This document shows positions 14,850 to 21,021 of a DNA stretch of 26,609 bases, piece after piece. Under the pieces are notes generated by a model. That model saw only the letters and a program-made list of their open reading frames with translations. It did not search any database and was not told the origin of the DNA. Made by a program: the position numbers and the translations under genes. Origin of the DNA: CAZBPZ01 sp964493955 (lineage in GTDB: Bacteria; Chloroflexota; Dehalococcoidia; Dehalococcoidales; Fen-1064); NCBI GenBank assembly GCA_964493955.1, contig CAZBPZ010000016.1, positions 1-26,609 on the forward strand, given 5' to 3'. How positions within the stretch are numbered: position 1 is the first letter of the stretch; every line of letters starts with the position of its first letter.

Positions 14850-15859
14850 TATTCCTGGTTGCCGGTGTCGTTCCCCGGCCGGAGAAGTGCCAGCCTGGCC
14901 CGGGCCACAAGGTAGCCCGCCCCGGTGGCGGCCACGCTCAGCAGGATGACGGCCACCCGGCCCAGGTTGGCGGGACGGTAGGCCCCGGCCAGCCGCCCGA
15001 GCACGGATGCTACCAGCGAGCGCAGGTATGACCTCTCGGTGGTGAGGGTGTCCCCGCCGGCGGCGTACCGGTGCTGGATAAGGGCCTTGTGGTAGCCCTC
15101 GTTGTAGGAGCGCAGGATAACGTACCCCAGCCGGGCCCGTCCCGGCGAGACGTGGTGGTAGACCACGGCCTCCGGGTCGAAGAGGACGCGGCTGCCCGGC
15201 AGGCGTTCCCGGGCCCGCAGGAAGAACTCGGCCTCGGCACCGGTCCCCCAGTTGCGGCGGCGCCCCAGGCCCGGCGCGAAACCACCGGCGGCCTGGAAGA
15301 CATCGCGCCGGACGGACATGTTGCAGAGTACCAGGTTGCGTATCTCGCACCGGTGCTCGGGATGTCCCCGGTGGGTGCAGCCTACCACCCAGTCCAGCTC
15401 CTCCGGGAACCACCACGGCCGGCCGCCGTCCCAGAGCGGCACAAGGCGGCCGCCGCTGGCGGCCACGTCGGCGTTCTGGTAGTGTTCCACCAGCCTCTCC
15501 AGCCAGCGGCGCGAGGCGTGGGCATCATCGTCCATGAAGGCGACGATGTCGCCCGTGGCCGCCTCGATACCGGCGTTGTCGGCGCTGACGGCGCCGCGTT
15601 CGCCATGCTGGAAATTGATAACACGAACACGGTCACCCAGGAAGCGCTCCAGGCGCCGGTAGAGCAGGGGGTTGTGGTCCACCACCAGGATTACTTCGTG
15701 GGGAAGGTAAGACTGCCGCAGGGCTGATTCCACGGCGCGGTAGGTGTTGTGCAGGCGGCGCTCAGTGTAGGTGCAGATGACCACCGAGACCCGCGGGGCG
15801 AAGGCCGGGGCGGGCCGGGGCGGTTCGGTGGCGGGGTGTTCACGCAGTCTCATAGACAT
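14849..15859 (-). CDS. Family 2 glycosyltransferase with C-terminal membrane helix
   Basis: 336 residues, GT-A fold. The nucleotide-sugar-binding first strand R-V-S-V-V-I-C-T-Y-T-E-R, the metal-binding D-D-D in V-A-F-M-D-D-D-A, and an acceptor-side N-W-G-T-G-A-E-A-E region are visible. A single hydrophobic helix close to the C-terminus (V-A-V-I-L-L-S-V-A-A-T) should tether it to the inner face of the membrane. I start it at ATG 15859 (after GGAGGAGGG), overlapping the preceding gene by 20 bp; ATG 15853 is equally possible, and the longer frame to 15937 is antisense extension. Probably elongates the lipid-linked glycan; donor sugar unknown. Confidence 0.88.
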   Translation of the reverse strand: MSMRLREHPATEPPRPAPAFAPRVSVVICTYTERRLHNTYRAVESALRQSYLPHEVILVVDHNPLLYRRLERFLGDRVRVINFQHGERGAVSADNAGIEAATGDIVAFMDDDAHASRRWLERLVEHYQNADVAASGGRLVPLWDGGRPWWFPEELDWVVGCTHRGHPEHRCEIRNLVLCNMSVRRDVFQAAGGFAPGLGRRRNWGTGAEAEFFLRARERLPGSRVLFDPEAVVYHHVSPGRARLGYVILRSYNEGYHKALIQHRYAAGGDTLTTERSYLRSLVASVLGRLAGAYRPANLGRVAVILLSVAATGAGYLVARARLALLRPGNDTGNQE

Positions 15860-16589
15860 TTCCCTCCTCCTCCATTCGGGCGCGCCGTCCCTTCCGGTAC
15901 CAGAAGAGCAGCCCCAGGATGGTCCGCATGTCCTCAAGTCCCACCTTGAAGGCGTTGAGCTTGGTCTCTCCCACCCGCGGGCGGTAGGTAATGGGTATCT
16001 CCAGCGTGCTTAGCTTCATCCGGCCCGCCTTGATGGCAATCTCCGGTTCAATGGCAAAGCCTCGCGAGGAGAGGCCCATGGCCTGCAGGTGGGCACGTCG
16101 TACCCCGTAGAGACCCGTGCAGGGGTCGGTCGCGCCGAAGCCGTAGATGCCCCGGATAAGGGTGCTGAAGAGCCAGTTGCCCAGGCGGTTGAAGCGCGGA
16201 ATGTTGTGGTTGCCGTGGCGGCGCGCCCCGACCACCACGTCATATTCGTCCAGGGCGGCCGCCACCCGGGGGAGCATCTCGGCGGGGTAGGTGTCATCGG
16301 CGTCTATCCAGATGACCTTGTCCCCGCGGGCGTGCCGCAGCCCCGTTCTCAGGGCGGCGCCCTTGCCGCGGTTGACCCGGTGCCGGATGAGGCGGCAGGG
16401 GAAGCGGGCGGCTACTTCGGCCGTGGCATCACTCGAGCCGTCGTCCACCACGATGACCTCGTAGCTGTCATCCAGGTGTTCCAGCACCCTCTCCAGTGTA
16501 ATGGCCAGGCCCTTTTCTTCGTTGTAGGCGGGCACTATCAGGCTGGTCCGGGGCTGGGGTTGCTCCTGCGGGCCGGTCGGCTCTCTCAT
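15840..16589 (-). CDS. Dolichol-phosphate-sugar-synthase-like family 2 glycosyltransferase
   Basis: 249 residues, resembling DPM1/AglD-type enzymes that charge a polyprenyl phosphate with a single sugar from a nucleotide donor. Visible: T-S-L-I-V-P-A-Y-N-E-E-K (first strand), V-D-D-G-S-S-D, the D-A-D-D metal site, G-A-R-R-H-G and the late R-P-R-V-G-E-T-K motif. No C-terminal membrane domain. ATG at 16589 has GGAG 6 nt upstream. First gene of the five-gene minus-strand operon; its product would supply the lipid-linked sugar used by the membrane transferase or by AglB. Donor sugar and the exact lipid are not visible. Confidence 0.9.
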   Translation of the reverse strand: MREPTGPQEQPQPRTSLIVPAYNEEKGLAITLERVLEHLDDSYEVIVVDDGSSDATAEVAARFPCRLIRHRVNRGKGAALRTGLRHARGDKVIWIDADDTYPAEMLPRVAAALDEYDVVVGARRHGNHNIPRFNRLGNWLFSTLIRGIYGFGATDPCTGLYGVRRAHLQAMGLSSRGFAIEPEIAIKAGRMKLSTLEIPITYRPRVGETKLNAFKVGLEDMRTILGLLFWYRKGRRARMEEEGNVYETA

Positions 16590-16936
16590 GCTCGTCTCCT
16601 GCTGGCTGTGCTTTCTGGTCCATTGTCTCAGCCGGAGGGGTCACCGGTAAGGCAGCGCGGGCTCATAATCCTGGCCCATCTTGGTCTCGCGTTTAGATGC
16701 GGCCGGGGCGGGTCTAGCCGGCGGACCGGCCCCCGCCGGGGGCAGGCCGGGGTGGTCTGCCGGCACGGCCGGGGATAGCGGGAGTGGCTGCCCCGCCCGG
16801 CTCGGGCGGGTGGGACGGCCAGGTCTCGCCGGTGCACCCAAGGTTGTCTGTTTAGCCCTCGGTTGTTGACCAGACGGGCCTTACCACCCCGGCAGCCCTG
16901 TGGAAGACTGGGGGTAAAAGGCGTCCTGAGATTGGG

Positions 16937-16980
16937 AGACCAGGCTCCGGAGAAAAAGGCACTTGCCGGGGCGGTGGTCT
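16937..16980 (+). promoter_or_regulatory. Long hairpin in the archaellum operon leader (possible attenuator)
   Basis: AGACCA (16937-16942) pairs with TGGTCT (16975-16980), and GCTCCGG (16944-16950) pairs with CCGGGGC (16966-16972) through one G-U, giving 13 bp with a small internal loop and a 15-nt A-rich apical loop. The pyrimidine tract overlapping the 3' arm (TCTTTCTC) gives it weak terminator character. No known riboswitch consensus (for example the c-di-GMP aptamer) is recognisable. Confidence 0.35.
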
Positions 16981-17118
16981 TTCTCGGGGCGCCGTAGTGT
17001 TGCAGGCACGAGTGAAGGTGGACGGCACGGGAAATGTGGGAACTGCCGCGCGCATACCATCAGGCTCCCATGACGGCCACCATCCCTTTCAACCCGGGTG
17101 CCATATCACAGACGCGGC

Positions 17119-17141
17119 AAAGGAGGTAGATGCCCATGTAG
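17119..17141 (+). promoter_or_regulatory. Consensus Shine-Dalgarno with a three-codon upstream ORF (MPM-stop)
   Basis: AAAGGAGG at 17119-17126 is the strongest ribosome site in the region, yet the ATG 3 nt after it (17130) opens only ATG CCC ATG TAG. The site lies 68 nt before the archaellin start, which has its own AAGGAG. It could be a ribosome standby or stalling site controlling archaellin translation or mRNA stability, or a relic of a lost first gene. Confidence 0.4.
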
Positions 17142-17209
17142 CAGCTCGCAGTGCGGCCGGCGGCCGCAACCCAGGGAACATCAATCACAGAACAAGGAGT
17201 TAGGAAACT

Positions 17210-17785
17210 ATGTTCCAGAAGATTGCCCGAGCGTTCAGCAAGCTGCGCCGTGGTGAGCGGGGGATGACGGGGCTGGAGACAGCCATCATTCTGATAGCGT
17301 TTGTGACCGTAGCCTCGGTGCTGGCGTACAGTGTTCTTTCGGCCGGGATATTCTCGGCGGAGAGAGGCAAGTCGACAGTGTACCAGGGTCTTGAGTCGAC
17401 CCAGGCGACGATGGAAGTAGAGGGGTCGGTCCTTGGTCTCAGTCCCAACCAGAGTAAGCTGGAGCAAGTGCAGTTCACGGTAGGCCTGTCCATTCAGGAC
17501 GAACAGGTGGACATGGATGCCGTGGTCATCAACTACTATGACGAGGAAGTGCACTCGGAGAACGTGACGTGGAGCTATGAGCTCAGTTCACAGAGCACGG
17601 AGCGTGGCAGCACGAACATGCTTGAAGATGACGAGCTGATGGTAGTGACGGTCACGATTCCGGCCACGGCGACCCGTGAGGCCTATGAGACCTTCACCCT
17701 GCAGGTAATCCCGCCGACGGGGGCGACACTGACCATCCAGCGGACCCTGCCGGGTGCCCTGGACAAGGTCATGGACCTGCAGTAA
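17210..17785 (+). CDS. flaB1: Archaellin (archaeal-type flagellin), copy 1
   Basis: Filament subunit of an archaellum. 191 residues with a class III (type IV pilin-like) signal: basic leader ending R-G-E-R-G, predicted cleavage after Gly18, mature start M-T-G-L-E with Glu at +5, then the 20-residue hydrophobic helix A-I-I-L-I-A-F-V-T-V-A that packs in the filament core. The rest is a Thr/Ser/Val-rich beta domain. Two N-glycosylation sequons, N80-Q-S and N118-V-T, lie in that domain. AAGGAG (17194-17199) sits 10 nt before the ATG. First gene of the operon; nearly identical to the next gene. The cognate peptidase (FlaK/PibD type) is not in this window. A type IV pilin is the alternative, but the FlaC-J neighbours argue for archaellin. 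flaB numbering is mine. Confidence 0.92.
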   Translation: MFQKIARAFSKLRRGERGMTGLETAIILIAFVTVASVLAYSVLSAGIFSAERGKSTVYQGLESTQATMEVEGSVLGLSPNQSKLEQVQFTVGLSIQDEQVDMDAVVINYYDEEVHSENVTWSYELSSQSTERGSTNMLEDDELMVVTVTIPATATREAYETFTLQVIPPTGATLTIQRTLPGALDKVMDLQ

Positions 17786-18352
17786 CCGCCATTAAGTGAG
17801 GTAAGGAGAAATGACAAGGAAGATTGCCCGAGCGTTCAGCAAGCTGCGCCGTGGTGAGCGGGGGATGACGGGGCTGGAGACAGCCATCATTCTGATAGCG
17901 TTTGTGACCGTAGCCTCGGTGCTGGCGTACAGTGTTCTTTCGGCCGGGATATTCTCGGCGGAGAGAGGCAAGTCGACAGTGTACCAGGGTCTTGAGTCGA
18001 CCCAGGCGACGATGGAAGTAGAGGGGTCGGTCCTTGGTCTCAGTCCCAACCAGAGTAAGCTGGAGCAAGTGCAGTTCACGGTAGGCCTGTCCATTCAGGA
18101 CGAACAGGTGGACATGGATGCCGTGGTCATCAACTACTATGACGAGGAAGTGCACTCGGAGAACGTGACGTGGAGCTATGAGCTCAGTTCACAGAGCACG
18201 GAGCGTGGCAGCACGAACATGCTTGAAGATGACGAGCTGATGGTAGTGACGGTCACGATTCCGGCCACGGCGACCCGTGAGGCCTATGAGACCTTCACCC
18301 TGCAGGTAATCCCGCCGACGGGGGCGACACTGACCATCCAGCGGACCCTGCC
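17218..18352. repeat. 534-bp perfect direct repeat (17218-17751 and 17819-18352)
   Basis: Line-by-line comparison of the two archaellin genes shows no mismatch over 534 bp at an offset of 601 bp. Identity stops abruptly inside both coding regions, leaving different codons 2-3 and different C-terminal and 3' flanking sequence. This pattern fits gene conversion between older paralogues better than a simple fresh tandem duplication. It is also a recombination and assembly hazard. Confidence 0.95.
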
Positions 18353-18386
18353 TGGGGCACTCTCGCAGGTCATGGACCTGCAATAG
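17811..18386 (+). CDS. flaB2: Archaellin (archaeal-type flagellin), copy 2
   Basis: Second filament subunit, 191 residues, same as copy 1 except residues 2-3 (T-R rather than F-Q) and two residues near the C-terminus (L-S-Q rather than L-D-K before V-M-D-L-Q). The class III signal, Gly18 cleavage site, Glu at +5, hydrophobic helix and both sequons (N80, N118) are conserved. Separated from copy 1 by only 25 nt containing GAGGT and AAGGAG ribosome-site elements. After its stop come two hairpins, so abundant archaellin transcript could end or be processed here. In archaea, multiple archaellins often have distinct roles (major and minor, or hook-like); with mature sequences this alike a dosage role seems more likely here. 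Confidence 0.92.
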   Translation: MTRKIARAFSKLRRGERGMTGLETAIILIAFVTVASVLAYSVLSAGIFSAERGKSTVYQGLESTQATMEVEGSVLGLSPNQSKLEQVQFTVGLSIQDEQVDMDAVVINYYDEEVHSENVTWSYELSSQSTERGSTNMLEDDELMVVTVTIPATATREAYETFTLQVIPPTGATLTIQRTLPGALSQVMDLQ

Positions 18387-18393
18387 TCCACCG

Positions 18394-18411
18394 CCGCCGG
18401 GCTGCCGGCGG
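18394..18411 (+). terminator. GC hairpin after the second archaellin gene
   Basis: CCGCCGG-GCTG-CCGGCGG forms a perfect 7-bp stem with a 4-nt loop, 7 nt after the archaellin stop. No U tract follows, so it is more likely a 3'-end stabiliser or part of the processing region than an intrinsic terminator. Confidence 0.4.
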
Positions 18412-18435
18412 AGGGACACCAGTAAAGGACTTGTT

Positions 18436-18472
18436 GTTCCGGTGCCCCCGGGAAGACCGGGGGCACCGGAAC
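18436..18472 (+). terminator. Perfect 16-bp hairpin between archaellin and motor genes
   Basis: Arms GTTCCGGTGCCCCCGG (18436-18451) and its exact complement (18457-18472) flank the loop GAAGA. The next gene starts 19 nt later with its own ribosome site, and no U run follows, so it would act as a partial terminator, a barrier to 3' decay, or a processing site. It would give much filament mRNA and little motor mRNA. Confidence 0.6.
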
Positions 18473-18491
18473 GGGACAGGGGAGAAGAACC

Positions 18492-19238
18492 GTGGCTGAG
18501 CTCAGTGATAGGGTCACCCAGCTCGAAGACGAGATGAAAATCATCAAGAACGAAGTCCAGGCGGTTCTGCTTGACCTGCGTGAGAGCTACCTCCAGCACG
18601 AGAATCCTTTTCATCAGCAGATGCCGACCGTCACCACCCAGCCGATTGTGATAAACCAGGAGTCCCCGCGGGTATCACGCCGTCCGGCCGGGGAGGGCGG
18701 CCCCGAGGAAGACGGGCCGCGGGATGCGGCGCCACCGGCCCAGGAGGCCGACGCTGCCGGGGCCGATGCCCCGCCGGCAAGTGTTCCCGGCCCGGCGGCC
18801 ACCGGGCCCGGACCGGAGACTGAAATAGGAGACAGTGCCACCGTACAGCAAGCCCCCGAGGAGGTGAAAGGGGAGTGGCACACGGCCACCGACGGCGGGC
18901 CGCTGCCCGCCGGGTCCGGTGACGGCCAGAGCGCCGTCAGACTGGCGATTGAGACCATGGCCGAGCTAGCCGACTGGGTAGTTGCGGTTGCCGGCCGTCT
19001 TGGGATTGAACGTACCCAGGTCCTCCTTGATATTGCCGAGACGATGGGACACCTCCCCCGGGAGTTCAAGGGGATTCTGGACAAGATAGTTACCCCCATC
19101 CCCGACGAGAAGGCAGAGAAGGTAACCATAAGGGACTACCTGGCGGCGCTCAAGGAACTGGACGAAATCCTGGGCAAGGGTAGCAAGTCCGAACTGGCCC
19201 TGCTCTCGATTCTCTGTCAGGGGAGCGAGCGTGGATAA
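18492..19238 (+). CDS. FlaC/FlaE-like archaellum accessory protein (coiled coil plus C-terminal domain)
   Basis: 248 residues, soluble, presumably part of the cytosolic ring or switch complex under the motor. Three parts: a heptad-patterned coiled coil (about 1-36), like archaeal FlaC; a Pro/Ala/Gly/Glu-rich flexible linker (about 58-145); and a helical C-terminal domain (about 148-240). In that domain A-D-W-V-V-A-V-A-G-R-L-G (Trp162), L-L-D-I-A-E-T-M-G-H-L and P-R-E-F-K-G-I-L match the spacing of the FlaD/FlaE domain (Trp, Gly, a helix ending in G, then the last helix). The match is by pattern only. A FlaC-FlaE fusion also occurs in haloarchaea. GTG start after GGGGAG. Its end overlaps the next gene by 8 bp. 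In archaea FlaCDE links chemotaxis signals to the motor. Confidence 0.65.
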   Translation: MAELSDRVTQLEDEMKIIKNEVQAVLLDLRESYLQHENPFHQQMPTVTTQPIVINQESPRVSRRPAGEGGPEEDGPRDAAPPAQEADAAGADAPPASVPGPAATGPGPETEIGDSATVQQAPEEVKGEWHTATDGGPLPAGSGDGQSAVRLAIETMAELADWVVAVAGRLGIERTQVLLDIAETMGHLPREFKGILDKIVTPIPDEKAEKVTIRDYLAALKELDEILGKGSKSELALLSILCQGSERG

Positions 19239-19698
19239 AGCGATTGTCACCGTTATGCTCATCGTTGGCGGGGTGGTCACCTCCCTGGCGGTCTTCAACG
19301 GGATGTACCCCGCCATCTCCACCAGCAGCGGGGCCGTCACCAGCGCCACCAGCCAGGTGAGCGACCGCATTGAGAGCCGGATAGACATAATCCAGGTGGC
19401 GGACAATTCCACCCAGGTCGAGGCCTGGATAAAAAACACCGGCACCACCCGAATTCTCAGCGTCACCCGGTGCGATGTCTTTTACGGCCCCGAAGGCGAC
19501 TTTGCCCGCATACCCTACGGCAGCGGCAGCCCCTCCTACTGGACCTACCAGCTGGAAGGCGGGGAGACGGAGTGGGGGCCGGCCGTTACCCTGCGGCTGA
19601 CCATCCACCTCTCCTCCCCCATCTCCACCGGCACCTATATCTTCAAGGTGGTGCTGCCCAACGGTATCTCGGACAGCACCACCTTCGGCGTTGACTAG
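19231..19698 (+). CDS. Archaellar stator protein, FlaG/FlaF family (probably FlaG-like)
   Basis: 155 residues: an uncleaved N-terminal membrane helix (about 4-24) with no class III cleavage site, a short helix (S-D-R-I-E-S-R-I-D-I-I), then an external beta-sandwich containing V-E-A-W-I-K-N-T-G-T-T-R-I-L and D-V-F-Y-G-P-E-G, the N-T-G strand pattern of FlaF/FlaG. In archaea FlaF binds the S-layer and FlaG caps it, anchoring the rotating filament in the envelope. A sequon N59-S-T is present. GTG start (19231) overlaps the previous gene, after GGGGAG. Which of the two stator proteins is F and which is G cannot be settled by eye; the order G-F-H-I-J occurs in Sulfolobales. Confidence 0.72.
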   Translation: MDKAIVTVMLIVGGVVTSLAVFNGMYPAISTSSGAVTSATSQVSDRIESRIDIIQVADNSTQVEAWIKNTGTTRILSVTRCDVFYGPEGDFARIPYGSGSPSYWTYQLEGGETEWGPAVTLRLTIHLSSPISTGTYIFKVVLPNGISDSTTFGVD

Positions 19699-19706
19699 GA
19701 GGCGGG

Positions 19707-20237
19707 ATGGAAAACGTGCTCATCTCCCTCATCTGTCTGGCCCTGGTGGTGGTGGGAACCCTCACGATGATGTTCAACGCCTTCTCCTCCGCCACCTCCC
19801 TGGCCGACGCCGTCAGGGTGATGGAGGATACCGCCGCTACCATCCGGCGCACCGAGGTGGAGATTGCGGCCAAGAATCCGAATGACATCGGCGGCGGTGA
19901 CATTGAGTACTACGTCACCAACACGGGGCAGGTTGACCTGGAGAGTTTCGAGGACTGGGACGTGGTGGCGGAATACCTCGGCGAGGATGACGCGCAGCAC
20001 CTCACCTACGTCAGCTACACCGCCGCCAACCCGCCCGGGGACAACCGCTGGACGGTGGAGGGCATCTACTTTCCCGATAACGACCCCGAGGCCTTCAACG
20101 TGGGCATACTGGACCCCGGCGAGAAGCTCAAGCTCATCGTTGACCTCCAGCCGCGGGTCAAGAAGCAACACGATGTAAAGCTAACAATCGCCACGCCCAA
20201 CGGGGTCACCGCCGAGTGCCTGGCCCACCGGCGCTAA
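19707..20237 (+). CDS. Archaellar stator protein, FlaF/FlaG family (probably FlaF-like)
   Basis: 176 residues with an N-terminal signal-anchor helix (about 5-25), a connecting helix (about 33-52) and an all-beta external domain with Y-Y-V-T-N-T-G-Q-V-D-L, D-P-G-E-K-L-K-L-I-V-D-L and a final K-L-T-I-A-T-P-N-G-V strand, the layout of FlaF-type proteins. No cleavage motif and no sequon. Its GGAGG ribosome site overlaps the stop codon of the preceding gene, so the two are made together, as expected for partners in a stator. A bacterial envelope with such proteins implies some external layer for them to grip; none is encoded here. Confidence 0.7.
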   Translation: MENVLISLICLALVVVGTLTMMFNAFSSATSLADAVRVMEDTAATIRRTEVEIAAKNPNDIGGGDIEYYVTNTGQVDLESFEDWDVVAEYLGEDDAQHLTYVSYTAANPPGDNRWTVEGIYFPDNDPEAFNVGILDPGEKLKLIVDLQPRVKKQHDVKLTIATPNGVTAECLAHRR

Positions 20238-20256
20238 CCATAGCGGGAGGAATGCA

Positions 20257-20988
20257 ATGCCGCCAACGTACCTGGATGACCCGGTAGAACAGCAGCGAAA
20301 GGACATCATCTCCACCGGCCACCCGGAGATTGACAAGAAGCTGGGCGGTGGCATCCCGCTTGGCTCGCTGACTCTCATAGAGGGCCAGTCGGCTGCCGGC
20401 AAGTCGGTGCTGTGCCAGCAGATGATATGGGGCTCCCTCAAGAACGGCTACAAGACCCTGCTCTTCACCACCGAGAGCACCGTCCGCAGCCTCGTCTCGC
20501 AGATGGACAGCCTGGGCCTGCACATCCTGGACGAGCTCCTGCTGGGCTGGCTCAAGGTGTACGTGCTGCCGGCCTCGGTGGTGCGCCAGCAGGTACGCGA
20601 GACCTTCAACACCGTGCTGGAAATCATCGCCGAGCACGAGGCCTACCACCTCTCCGTGCTGGATGCCATGACACCAATGGTGTCACTGGCGCGGGGCGAG
20701 GAGGCCCTGGCCTACCTGGAGCGGTGCAAGGCCCTCTGCGACCAGGGGCGCTCCATCATCAATGTCACCCACAGCTATGCCTTCGAGCAGGACTTCCTGG
20801 TACGCATCCGCTCAATGTGCGATGCCCACTTTGTGCTCTACATCGAAAAAATGGGTGACAAGCTGGTAAAGACGCTGGAGGTGGCCAAGATACGCGGTGC
20901 CGCCCAGACCACCGGCAATATTCTGACCTTTGACGTTGAGCCCGAGATAGGAATGAAGATAATGCCCGTCTCCCGGGCCAAGGCGTAG
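20257..20988 (+). CDS. flaH: FlaH, KaiC/RecA-like archaellum ATP-binding protein
   Basis: 243 residues. In archaea FlaH forms a ring beneath the motor, binds ATP and contacts FlaI. RecA/KaiC-type features: the G-H-P-E-I-D-K-K-L-G-G-G-I-P-L-G-S-L-T-L entry typical of KaiC-like proteins (21-40, shared in short pieces), Walker A G-Q-S-A-A-G-K-S (43-50), Walker B ending L-S-V-L-D (Asp136), and the V-T-H-S strand. ATG 20257 lies 6 nt after GGGAGG; an ATG 5 nt earlier is out of frame. Followed by flaI1 after 33 nt. Placement directly before the FlaI genes is the conserved archaeal order. Confidence 0.92.
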   Translation: MPPTYLDDPVEQQRKDIISTGHPEIDKKLGGGIPLGSLTLIEGQSAAGKSVLCQQMIWGSLKNGYKTLLFTTESTVRSLVSQMDSLGLHILDELLLGWLKVYVLPASVVRQQVRETFNTVLEIIAEHEAYHLSVLDAMTPMVSLARGEEALAYLERCKALCDQGRSIINVTHSYAFEQDFLVRIRSMCDAHFVLYIEKMGDKLVKTLEVAKIRGAAQTTGNILTFDVEPEIGMKIMPVSRAKA

Positions 20989-21021
20989 CCGCGCCGCCCG
21001 GGGCCGGGTATCGGTTCAAGA

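Larger units (their letters stand above)
16590..17209. other. 620-bp divergent region between the glycan operon and the archaellum operon
   Basis: It contains no gene I can support. Short frames (for example 16641-16841 minus and 16997-17203 plus) are low-complexity products of high GC. It holds several GC-rich hairpins: GCCCCC-GCC-GGGGGC (16729-16743), CCCGCCCG-GCT-CGGGCGGG (16792-16810), and the longer leader hairpin at 16937-16980. It also holds a consensus ribosome site with a tiny ORF at 17119-17141. A TTGACC (16866-16871) looks like a -35 box but lacks a matching -10; I cannot place either promoter with confidence. Confidence 0.6.

Noticed and set aside
13071..15416. A 781-codon minus-strand frame for the membrane protein.
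   Set aside because: The first 189 codons overlap the GT2 gene in another frame; the TAATG junction at 14849 gives the natural start.
16729..16810. GC-rich hairpins as intrinsic terminators.
   Set aside because: No U tract on either strand and no gene end nearby.
16641..16841. Small minus-strand frame upstream of the DPM-like gene.
   Set aside because: Pro/Ala/Gly/Arg-rich product with no ribosome site, as expected from high-GC non-coding DNA.
16997..17203. Small plus-strand frame of 68 codons just before the first archaellin.
   Set aside because: No ribosome site at its start, composition typical of random GC-rich DNA, and it reads across the better-supported ribosome site and tiny ORF at 17119-17141.
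16860..17209. Possible c-di-GMP or other known riboswitch in the archaellum leader.
   Set aside because: I looked for the conserved c-di-GMP-I core and cobalamin-type boxes and found neither; only generic hairpins are present.
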